Part shown: piece after piece, positions 54,880-64,000 of the stretch | How the letters are laid out: each line of letters starts with the position of its first letter | How positions within the stretch are numbered: the stretch's first letter is position 1 | Assembly (NCBI GenBank): GCA_963513945.1 | Contig: OY740716.1 | Coordinates: 124,920,492 to 124,984,491, forward strand | Source: Hydrotaea diabolus | Lineage: Eukaryota; Arthropoda; Insecta; Diptera; Muscidae | DNA: 64,000 nt | Direction of reading: 5' to 3' | Made by a program: the position numbers and the translations under genes | Notes under the pieces: generated by a model | What the model was told of the DNA's origin: nothing | What the model saw: only the letters and a program-made list of their open reading frames with translations | The model's database searches: none

Positions 54880-57350
54880 AGCTTATTTTTAATGCTTAAT
54901 ATAGACTTCCTGTTGATAGAGGAATTTAATATTTTAACCGTGATAGTGAGTTTGTTGATAGTGTAGCTAATGTGCTCATTGAATAACATTTTCTTGTCAA
55001 GTATGACGCCAAGATACTTTACTTTTGTCTCCCAAGGAAGATCCATGCCATTGATCCTTAGATTGACATTGGGTAAAAAACAATTTTTTCTCTTCCTTGT
55101 AAAAAAATTGGCCTGTGTTTTTGTAGGATTAACTAATATCCCATCCTAATCCTAATGTGAACTTTAAAGGACCAGTTTCTTAAGTTGATTTGGAGAATTT
55201 TACTCTAGACGTTTCTAGTCTGATTGAAATCAATTTTCTTATTGAACCCTCGTGCCACACAGAGTCAAAAGCGGACTTAATGTCTAACAACACCATTGCA
55301 CTGGATTTGCGTTTAATAAAATCGTTCCTTACTTACATTTAGCGGTTGTATGGACTTGTGTTCTGATCGGAATCCGAATTGTTGAGTAGGTGAAATCTTG
55401 TTATCGTTAATCTTGTTATCTCTTTAATACTCGTTATTTTCTTAAAATTTTACTCATAGTACTTAATAGGAGTACTACGATCCGATAGGAGTCCCGATTA
55501 GAAGTATTTTTACCTGTCTTTTGAAAATAAAAAAATTAAAAAAAATTAAATAAAGATTCGTTGACAGTTGTACGTAAGTCACGTAGCGGAAGAGTTAAGG
55601 ACTCTGTGTTTGGAATCTTGAAAGAGCCCGGACTTTTCTTATTTTTTTAAAATTTTGAGAATATATTTTATATTCTAAAGCATTTACTATGTTCGAAACG
55701 AGTTCTATTATTTGTTGTTTGCACAAATTAGAAGAGATTGAGTGGTTTAAACAAAATGTTTTTGCTGAAACTTCCGCTTTTTCTCCATTTGTAGTAAAAA
55801 ACGACCATTTTGCTTAAGACAAGGAATTGTTTTTGTTTTTATCTTGACTATTTTGGAAATGTTCCAAAACTTTGAAGAAGCTAGTCTAGACTTTTTACCA
55901 TACTGCTCCAGTTAGATTTGCTAAATCGAAAGATAGTTTCCTGTATACATTTATTAAATCCGCATTCTTATAATTATACTTGAAGTTTTTAGAAGGTCTA
56001 TATAAGGAATTGAATGTAGTCTAAACAGGCAAATGATCCGAGCCTAAATTGCAATGTGTTGCTGGTATATTTGTTATGATCTATGACTGAAGGATTAATG
56101 TGGGTTCTGGGGGATAGATTAAACCAAAAGTGTTTACTGTGAGAAAATCCAAAAAGATATTCCCCCAGCAAATTTATCTCAGAAAGCCCCATTCACGACT
56201 TCTGCAATTAAAATCGGCGCTTAAAATATAATTACCACGAATTTTGGAGAATTTTTTAAGGTCTGATTTAAAATCGTTCGAACATCTGAGGGACCTGCTG
56301 CTCCCTCCGGAAACTAGCAACTATAAGTATATATACTAGGAGAGGAATAACCATTTAATGTTAGCCTTACTCCAATATTATCTATCAAGGTTGTCTGAAC
56401 TTTTGATATTAATGCGTGAAAGATGCCTTTACGCACTACAACCACCGCACCACCACCCCTACTAGACTCTGTAACGCTATAAAAATAAAATTTGGGATGT
56501 TTCATCTATATGTCAATTTTTAACCACGTCTCATTCACTAATGCTATATCCATATTTTCTCTAAAAAAATAAAAGAACTCATAGAGATTGTTACGAACTC
56601 CTCTGGAATTCTATATCATTATTTTAAGGAAATTTGTATTCATGGTAAAAATTTGAATGCTAACCTTGTAATAACATGTCTCATTACTCTATTTTAGATT
56701 TACAATTTTTTAAATTAGTTCCATTGTTAACGACTGCAATTCTTCTATGGAAAATATCGCGATAACTATAGTTCGACGTTAGCACGTTAGATTCGGGTTC
56801 AATTGTACAGGAGAGCTGTGCTGGTTTACCTTGCGTTGAAAATTTGGACGTTTGCGCTTAGAGTAACGAGTCTTAAGGTGAATTTAAATTTATCTGCTGG
56901 GACATTTCGTATCAGTTGACGCATGTTCTCCATTGCAATTTGCACATTTGTTCATCTTTTAGATGTGCATGTGGACGTTAAGTGTGGTCCTGCACATTTT
57001 GCACAGATTGTTTTAACATTGCAGCTTTCAGATCCATGTCTAAACATCTGACAATTATGCCATTGGGTAACTTTGTTATGTTGTGTGGATTGATATTGAT
57101 ATTTATTATAGGCTTCCCTCGGGTCTTTAAGCGTAATAGACTCTTTTTAGAGGTAAACTATGTAAACGATTATTTCTCTGTTATATTCGCATTTTTTAAA
57201 TACTGGTTTTATGTCCTGAACCTCCAAACCAGTTTTTAAGACACCAGGTTTAAGTTTGTTTGGGCCCATTTTATCCATTCCAGATAAGACAACTTTCTAA
57301 GATCTATTGTTTTTGGGTATATACGAGAAATACTCTATTTTACATTTCTT
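54880..57350 (-). pseudogene. Jockey-like LINE remnant 1 with ORF1, endonuclease and RT parts
   Basis: From right to left on the minus strand: ORF1 with KVVLSGMDKMGPNKLKPG, LKTGLEVQDIKPVFKKCEYN and two zinc-knuckle-like runs, NCQMFRHGSESCN and CAKCAGPHLTSTC (about 57000-57320). Next comes an ORF2 endonuclease piece, DIALVNETWLKIDI and SRGGGAVVVVRKGIFHALIS, with LIDNIGVRLTLNGYSS (about 56340-56590). A decayed linker follows with SKFWNISKIVKIKTKTIP and QNGRFLL (about 55790-55870). Last are RT fragments including the VWHEG region near 55250 and WETKVKYLGVILDKKMLFNE (about 54990-55050). This is the order of a jockey element. Stops and frameshifts are frequent and the RT core is heavily deleted. 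Confidence 0.9.
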
Positions 57351-57924
57351 TAGATTCTCGAACCCATGTTCGAAAGATAGTAATAGACTCGTACCTCAGA
57401 CATCACTTAGAATCAAATGCAAAGCAAAACGATTCAAATTGATTTAATGTTATAAACTGCGTTGTTGTTTAACGGAATTGCTGATGTACAAAATGAAAAT
57501 ATTATGCTTGGTTACATAAAATCCGCGATCTGTGTGCAAACAGTTCACACCCACTTCCATGGTGTATGCTCCGCTGACATCCGTCGACTTATTCCTGACG
57601 TTAAAATGTCGCCACGAATACGCGACTTTCCAGAAATTCACACCCGTTTGTTATCGATTGGCCAGTTGACCGCACTATACACTACAGATCGATTCGTTTT
57701 TTGCCCGTACTGACCGTATGTGAAATCTACTTCCGGCAAATGCGACATTCAAAAATTCAAGACAAATGTTAATAAACATTTCTTCCTCTTTCCCCCCTTT
57801 GATCCCTTACTTTCTACTAACCAACGCTACGCACTGTATAAAATGGGAAATCCCCTGAGTGTTGGTCAATAAAGAAAAGCTGACAAGCGAATTCTATTTA
57901 ATTCTTACTAATGTATTTTTCTAC
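57351..57924. other. Stretch with no recognised feature
   Basis: An 83-codon plus-strand frame (57462-57713) and its antisense frame overlap; neither shows a known domain. Confidence 0.4.
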
Positions 57925-58445
57925 CCTTCATTGAAGGCTATATTAAACTTGTCATTCCGTTTGCAACCTATAAAGTATATATATTATTGATCGTCGTGAA
58001 ATTCTGAGACGATCTTGTCATGTCCTTCCATGTGTCTGTCGAAGGCACGGTATCGGTGAAAGGAATGAACCTAGGATCCTGAAGTTTTGCATTATTATGG
58101 ATTATGGTCATAAGCTGTTTGGGAGTGTAAATGGGCGAAATCGGCCCAGGGATGAAAAGTTTTCCCTTAAGGAACTAAAGGTACCTCGGTAAAAAGTACA
58201 AGTTTGTATTTGCTTAACAAATCCAAATTTTTTTGTGATCGGTCAATTGTTAAAATAGATTTAGGTGTGATGCACTAAACACCTCAAAATGTAGCAAAAA
58301 TGCTGTACGTTTTCGCTCATGTGACCCAAAAAACGTTCCGCATGGTCAAAACCGGTGATCAATAGTCAATATGAGAAAATTTTGCTACGAAATAAAGAGT
58401 AATTTTTAAGTTTTGGCTGATAATAGGGTTTTTACTTGTTTTTTC
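57925..58445 (+). repeat. Family B dispersed repeat, near-complete copy
   Basis: Starts CCTTCATTGAAGGCTATATT, then TATTGATCGTCGTGAAATTC, GAACCTAGGATCCTGAAGTT, ATAAGCTGTTTGGGAGTGTA, ATGGGCGAAATCGGCCCAGG and ATAGGGTTTTTACTTG at the end. It is the clearest companion of 32885-33375. Confidence 0.75.
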
Positions 58446-58528
58446 TGTTTGTACTACGTCTTATTAATTGAACGACAAGAAGAAACTAATAAAAATTCTT
58501 TCTTAAAAATGTTCTAAATTTTTTTTTT

Positions 58529-58678
58529 ACACAGAATTTTTGGTATTTCACTTCAATATGCTGCCCCAAACATATAATATGTTTATGATGGGTATTACGC
58601 TGAAGTATAACGATTTAAATGTTTGTAAAATCTTCTAAACATATGCATGTTTGTTTGCAAACATTTTTTTTTCCGTGT
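58529..58678. mobile_element. Family D short MITE
   Basis: ACACAGAATTTTTGG on the left and TTTTTTTTTCCGTGT on the right are inverted ends. The 150-bp interior has CAAACATATAATATGTTT and AAACATATGCATGTTTG palindromes like those of 32400-33787. No coding capacity. Confidence 0.6.
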
Positions 58679-58679
58679 A

Positions 58680-59844
58680 TAAATATTGTTAAAACATAAC
58701 AATACTATTATTGTCAATTTTTTGAAATGAAAATATGTTTGTAGCTGCAATATGAATACGGTCGGTACGACAAATATTTTTTTTATTAGCGTTTAATGTT
58801 TACAATAATATAATCATGGCAATCATACCGTATGATTCTAATTTTTAAAACATTAATTATCGTTGTTAAAACAATGTTAGTGTTACGAATCTTAGTGTCA
58901 TAACAAAAGTATGATAGTTTCGCAACAATAGTATGTTTATTACAAACATTGAATGTTAACGATGAACATTGTATACCAATTTTTTATTTTTGTTCAGACT
59001 TATGCAAGAACTCTTACTATGCCCATACACTCCATCAAAGGATTCAAGGTATATTCACTTTGTCCTTTTGTTTGCACCGCCAGAAACATGTGCTAATGAA
59101 TTGAAAATGTGCCAGATCGGTCAAGACGTAAAAATGTTCCCCTCACAAGGACAATTTCTCATGAACTATTAGAGATATGACGATGATATTTGGGGCATAT
59201 GATGGTGACATGGATTGAACAACATTCCAGTGGAAAAGTGTACGAGCCCTGCTCCTTTAAAAATCGCATTCATTACTTAAATAATGGTATGATCGTAATA
59301 AAAATTTTATTAGGCTGAAACCAATGACTGAAATTTAATTAACTAAGTTATGGTAAAATTGGACAAGAGGGCGGGGCACCACCGACACAACCCTGAACTT
59401 AGAAATAAAAACATACAATACCAAACAGCTCCTTTTTATAGCAAAAATAATATTCTAAATGCGGATTTAAAAATAATAAGTTATTAAGCGTTCTTAGCCG
59501 CAATTATGAAAGTTTCTTAAGCGTTTTGCCGAATCACTTTTTATCCGTAATTAAAAATCAATAAATGAATAAATGAAACATTAAAGCAGTTTTCTATCCC
59601 TCTCATTATTTTAAATTTATTGTGTTTATAAATAATTTACTTAATAAAAATCTCTATTTTTGGATAGCAACATATCCCAATCTGAAGCAATAATATTGGA
59701 GATCATAGTACAGATGAGTGGGTTTATACTTTTATTGTGGGTATTTTAATATGGTTGCGTGTGAATCATTCTATGGTTGTGGGGATCATACTTTTCCAAC
59801 AATGGTATGATGCTCTTGAATATTGTCACCCCAACCATCACTTT
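58680..59844. other. Stretch with no gene; contains family E copy 2
   Basis: GATATGACGATGATATTTGG at 59174-59193 and the following segment to about 59360 pair with 35100-35330. Imperfect (ACAATA/ACATTG)-type sequence occupies 58790-58970. No transposon is recognised. Confidence 0.45.
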
Positions 59845-60430
59845 GCTTAGTGAAGTAAAAACTTCGTTATGTTCGGCCAAGTCGATTACCGTGGATTTGT
59901 CATTCAAATGTCAAAAAACGAGAGGACCCCGATATTAAATCCCAGGGGCCCATGGTTACAAGCCGTAGTTTCTGTTCAATCTTGTGACTAATTCCATATT
60001 TGGATTCGTAGTGGAATTTTCCTTCATTTGAGTAATCATTTTCCCATATTTAAAATTGGTCATATTTTTTATTTTTTGGACCCCTGGAATCAATTTGTCC
60101 GCACCCGACATTAAACACATCTTGAAAATACAATTATGCCTGCATGATACGTAACAAGGTTTGATTACTCAATGTCTCCATATGTCCATGTTTATTAGTT
60201 TGGGACCGTTTTTTGGTCTAATAAAGCTCATGGGTTCAAAACTCATCTTCATATTGGATGTGTTAAAAGCGCTTATACTAAGGATCCCCATTAACAACTA
60301 ATAATGGTTCTATATGTTAACAAATATTTGAAAAGCGTACTTTTTTAATGTGAGGGTGACCTTTTTCAGCCTTAGCCAATTTCGCCCATTAACAATCTTA
60401 AGCAGCTAATCGTGCAAAAGCTAACCTCCG
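59845..60430 (-). repeat. Family B dispersed repeat, minus orientation
   Basis: It begins GTAAAAACTTCGTTATGTTC and ends TTTCGCCCATTAACAATCTT; the order is reversed family B, with a more diverged middle. Confidence 0.6.
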
Positions 60431-60444
60431 CATCTGATTTATCA

Positions 60445-60780
60445 TGTTTGTCTTAAAGGTTGGTGAAACTGAGATGCTCGTGGAAAACACCCACTGTCGT
60501 CTTACGGCGTGCACTGACGAGAATGTGGCTGCCATTGTCGTGAGTGTGAGACTCGAGTCATCATAGATCCCTGCAACTTAATATTTTTCGGACTCTTGTT
60601 TGTGGCCGGGGAATAAAGACATAGAACTAGGTGAACCATTAAAAGAATGGCGTTCCTTGTCAGAAAGCCAATTTCACAATCAAGCATTTGCGCTCAAAGT
60701 TCGATAATCGTGTTATCTGACGTCTCACTTGACCAAATCGTAGCTGCGATCTGACGCAATTAGAATTTTGTGTGTGGAGT
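60445..60780 (+). pseudogene. ITm transposase remnant, two short blocks
   Basis: VGETEMLVENTHCRL, then TDENVAAIVVSVRLESS (about 60455-60560) is a transposase N-terminal linker motif. After a gap the plus strand reads KHLRSKFDNRVI (about 60680-60715) and PNRSCDLTQLEFCVW (about 60735-60775), corresponding to the FGxRVISR...PPRSCDLTPLD region with the third catalytic position. The middle of the catalytic domain is deleted. Frame changes and stops are present. Confidence 0.65.
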
Positions 60781-60792
60781 ATCGTGTAGATT

Positions 60793-60890
60793 GCGATGGT
60801 TAATGTGCAGGACTATAAGACAAGTAAACCAGGGTTCAAATGTTCAAATCCGGGTTAGAACATACAACAGTGGGTTTTCACATCGTAAAG
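60793..60890 (+). repeat. Possible tRNA-derived SINE, copy 2
   Basis: GCGATGGTTAATGTGC, then GGTTCAAATGTTCAAATCCG and GGTTAGAACATACAACAGTG parallel the copy at 9661-9725 (GTGATGGTTCGTGTGC; GGTTTAAGTACGGG; GTAAGAACATCTACACC). The B-box area contains a small internal duplication (GTTCAAAT twice). Confidence 0.45.
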
Positions 60891-61119
60891 ACTTTACGAG
60901 TAGGAGATAAATCTCTCATCCATGTTAAGACATCTCTATTAAATACATACGTCGCTCTAGAGGTCGTAGTAAATTTAAAGAATATGCGCCTCCCAATCGG
61001 CGCTACAGCCATAATTAGAAAACATGATGCTATTTGGATTAAATGGTATTTCAAATTGATTAACACGTGGTGCTCAATGTTACAGATTTGTTAAATAAAA
61101 TCTATATACGCATTCCATA

Positions 61120-61880
61120 ATTATATTTGGAGAACAAATCCTTTTGGACTGTGCTGTGTTCTCCACAAACTGCGTTGCTGCAGCTATAGCAGTAGGCCAT
61201 CGTTTCCGCTGCCGACCGTACACAGAACGGCAATGACGACATGACGGTCTTTTCGTCCTAGGCGCAAACGACGGTGCATCGGCTACTACCGGTCTTGATA
61301 TGATCTGAAATAAACAAAAAATAAATACGTATTCTACTCTTGAATTTGAAAGTGTTTTTTCTTATCCTGGCATCAAATGCTTCCATCGCATTGCGTTTCC
61401 TTGGATAATCGGTTATACGGCTATTGAGGGCACGTCCCTCGATGTTTGGTACGGCCAATTGTTTCGTTAGAAGTAGCAGCAATGACCGCCGTCTGTCACT
61501 CTTTCTTATCGGTTTTATTTCTTTATAAATTGTAAAAGCAGCCAATGCAGCGACGTCCACCATATTATGGAACATAGCCAGAGGCCAGCGTTTCGTCGAC
61601 CGCTTGCATGTGTACATCTGGTCCATTGTATCAACGCCGGATTTGTTGGCGTTGTAGTCCAATATGGTAAACGGTTTCCGCAAGTGTAGTGCAGTGTAGA
61701 CAACACGTTCACTGCTCTATTTTTTGGTGAATATGAGCACAGCGCTATGTCCCCTTCATTGAACCCGAACAATGTGCTGTTGATGGGGCGCTTAGGGTTC
61801 TTCTGAAGTTCGAGCGCACTTTTCGAACATATATTTAGAAATGTAGTAGTTCTCACTTGTTTGCGCTGCATCATTTTCTT
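61120..61880 (-). pseudogene. piggyBac-family transposase C-terminal fragment
   Basis: The minus strand encodes LNICSKSALELQKNPKRPIN, STLFGFNEGDIALCSYSPKN and RAVNVLSTLHY (about 61690-61860). After a frame change near 61685 it continues KPFTILDYNANKSGVDTMDQ, TCKRSTKRWPLAMFHNMVDV and AALAAFTIYKEIKP. The GVDTMDQ motif keeps the two aspartates that match the last catalytic pair of piggyBac. A gap of roughly 15 residues coincides with the frame change. Further on, YCYSCSNAVCGEHST (about 61160-61205) is the Cys/His-rich C-terminal finger. The N-terminal half, with the other catalytic residues, is absent. No TTAA-flanked ends were found. Confidence 0.92.
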
Positions 61881-62049
61881 GCTCTATGTATACCTGTGTT
61901 CTAGCTTACCTGGCTGCTTGTACAATGTACACATGCGCATATATTCATTTAGGGATGAAGTAAATTCAAAGAACTGGTTTTTTATGCTTTCAAGGAAAGG
62001 CACAAGAAAAAGAAAACAAAAAGTAACTACATATATAATTCTATGTATC
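61881..62049. other. Short unassigned interval
   Basis: AT-rich sequence between the piggyBac fragment and the LINE remnant; nothing recognised. Confidence 0.4.
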
Positions 62050-63190
62050 AATTGTATATAAGGTATAGCTTCGGCCCTAAAATGATTCCTTCAATCCTGA
62101 AGTTATAGGGTATAATTTGGAGAATTCAATTTCGTATCGGACTCGGTAGAATCTGTCCTTAATGTATGAGCTAAGGATCTCGCATTTTTTTGTAGAAAGA
62201 AAAGTTGTAAGTTTTTGAATAAGTCCACTGTGCCAGACTTCATCAAACCCTTGGAAAATGTCTAAGAATACGGCAGAACATTCCTTTTTATTTTTAAGGG
62301 CTATTTTAACAGTGGAAGTAACTCGATGAACCGTTTTAATTGCAGAATGTATTTTGTGGAATCCAAATTGGTGATTTGGTATTATGTTCTTAGTCTTGAC
62401 AACTGCTTCTAAGCGTTCAAAATACTTTCCATAATTGGAAGTAAGGAGATCGGACAGTATGATTTTACATTATTATAACGTTTTTTCTGATTTTTGGATC
62501 ATAACCGTTTCAGCTACCAACCAATGGCTAGGAATGTATTTTAAATTTAATACGGCATTCATTATTGAAACCAGCCTCTCAATAAGTGGTTTTAGAACAT
62601 CACCTTTTGTCAAATCAGAAGATTTTTTGTTGTCAAGATGCTAAAACTCATTAAAAGCTTTTCTAGACTTAACTTTAGAGTTAATTTTATCAAATATTGG
62701 CACATTGTAAGGTATTCGATTAAGGTGTTTGTACGAGACTTCTGTAACAGAACTATCAGTGGGAATGGTGTTTTGGTAAAGATTTGAGAATATTGTGCTT
62801 TGGTGCTCCGCAAAAATATTTGCCTTCTCTAGATTACTTTTCGCACAGATTCCGTTGCCGGCTAAAATGGGCGATTTCTGGATTGAAGGCATTTTTTGAC
62901 TCTGAGTGGCTTTTCATAGCGAATAATTCGTCAAGTTACCATTGGTAAGATTAGACAGGTTCTGAGGTAGATTTTGTTCATTGTATTTTTTAAGATTTTT
63001 TGTAGGATTGATAAGATTCGGTTGTCTTTTGGGGAGCGAGCGCGCTGCCATTCTTTTCGAAGCTTTTTGTTTTTCATTAGTTTTGTGATGTGGTTTGAAT
63101 AGGTTGGGGGTTTTTTCTGGCATAGGTGTACCTTTGTTAAATTATGTTTGTGAGTTTTATTATTTCGTTTTCTATGTCGCCTTAGGTGGT
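62050..63190 (-). pseudogene. Jockey-like LINE ORF2 remnant 3
   Basis: From right to left on the minus strand: a linker, ITKLMKNKKLRKEWQRARSP and LPQNLSNLTNGNLTNYSLWK (about 62930-63080), then SPILAGNGICAKSNLEKANI, FAEHQSTIFSNLYQNTIPTD (about 62750-62870), then RT blocks NYGKYFERLEAVVKTKN, IIPNHQFGFHKIHSAIKTVH, ALKNKKECSAVFLDIFQGFD and EVWHSGLIQKL (about 62190-62450). The metal-binding Asp of LDxxxxFD is present, but the element stops before the YADD region. Frameshifts occur between blocks. It lies just downstream of the piggyBac fragment on the same strand. Confidence 0.88.
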
Positions 63191-64000
63191 TATTGTTTTA
63201 TTTTTGATGGAAGCAATACATAAACATTTGAAGTAATTCCAGTTATTTAGGTTATAATACTCTAAGCTACAGTGTGGTGTAGAGTATAACATGTGGACCA
63301 TTCGTAACTTCTGCCCGGCCGAAGTCTTTTATAATCTCCAATTTGTATTGCATTCCTCTGTGACATTTGTTGGTGGTAGGTCCATGTTTGACAGGATCTT
63401 GTTTTCAAGGCCAATGTGCCAGGGCCTCCAATTCAGCCAAATTGTAAAATTTATATCATATTCAGATTTGTAAGGACATTTTTAAGTACCGACATTTCCA
63501 TTGTTATATAGGGTCGATTTTTGTGTACACAGGAGCCGTGTTATTTTCAGGTCACTAAACAAGCATTTGTATGGAAGTTACTTGGTAAGCAAGCGAGTTG
63601 GCTGCTACTCGGTAACGAAAGAAGTAAGAGTTACCTGACTTATTTTAAAAAAAAAATATTATGACACACCCGGCTTATATGTCAAAATCAAAAACATATG
63701 TTTTTTTGTTATTGATACAAAAAAAAAATGAAAAGAATGAAAGAAAATAGAAAAAGTGCGATTAAACCATTTCCATAAATTGTATTAAGTCTTGCAAATG
63801 AGCTGAAGATGATGAGCTGAAAGAGAATATAATGTCTTTAAGAAGGTCACAGTCGCTGTTGTACCACATTTCTATAAATAACTCCAGTATCTGTATCCAA
63901 TATTCAGTGTTAAAACAATTTATACTCTTTAGCCTGCTACTAAGTTCGCTTTATCATGTAAAGAAGTCTCAAACTTCAAAAATAAAGTTCTGCGAAATTG
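63191..64000. other. Window end with no recognised gene
   Basis: GTTATAATACTCTAAGCTAC and CTGCCCGGCCGAAGTCTTTT (63250-63330) faintly resemble the ends of families A/B. The rest is AT-rich without features that I can support. Confidence 0.4.

Overview
The window looks like gene-poor, AT-rich intergenic or intronic DNA from a dipteran insect. A tephritid fruit fly is my best guess, inferred from the transposon mixture and from short interspersed repeats that resemble those of tephritid genomes; nothing in the sequence proves it. I find no convincing host protein-coding gene, rRNA, tRNA gene or CRISPR array. Almost everything recognisable is transposable-element sequence, mostly dead and often nested.

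Layout. At 0.1-0.9 kb is a Harbinger-type element with a 3-bp target duplication, a spliced Myb/SANT reading frame and a stop right after the DNA-binding domain. At 2.4-4.2 kb are a minus-strand IS630/Tc1/mariner-superfamily (ITm) transposase remnant and a separate 949-bp CAC-ended element with a TTA duplication and one acidic exon. From 4.5 to 12.4 kb there are four ITm elements or fragments in plus orientation. From 12.6 to 20.8 kb several copies of a CACACAGAG-ended repeat family (family C) surround a 5'-truncated LINE with a 13-bp target duplication. A 626-bp hAT-like foldback element with very long inverted repeats lies at 21.26-21.88 kb. At 25.1-27.8 kb two degenerate but structurally complete ITm elements sit side by side. 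From 32 to 35 kb, and again from 41 to 60 kb, two abundant dispersed repeats (families A and B) recur in both orientations together with small palindrome-rich elements (family D). Jockey-like LINE fragments lie at 36.1-37.7, 54.9-57.4 and 62.1-63.2 kb, a nearly full-length dead mariner at 38.1-39.2 kb, and a piggyBac transposase C-terminus at 61.1-61.9 kb.

How it fits together. All four well-supported LINE fragments and the piggyBac fragment lie on the minus strand, while the ITm elements lie on both. Every long transposase or reverse-transcriptase frame carries frameshifts, stops, deletions or lost catalytic residues, so none is likely to be autonomous. The only reading frames that look intact are the short Myb/SANT protein, the acidic exon at 3.5-3.7 kb, and two unassigned ORFs (14.5-14.8 and 39.9-40.1 kb). 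No previously undescribed system is proven. The best leads are the hAT-like foldback element, the solo Myb/SANT Harbinger element, a LINE-internal 21-bp hairpin with an inverted partner copy, and the possibility that this graveyard acts as a piRNA source.
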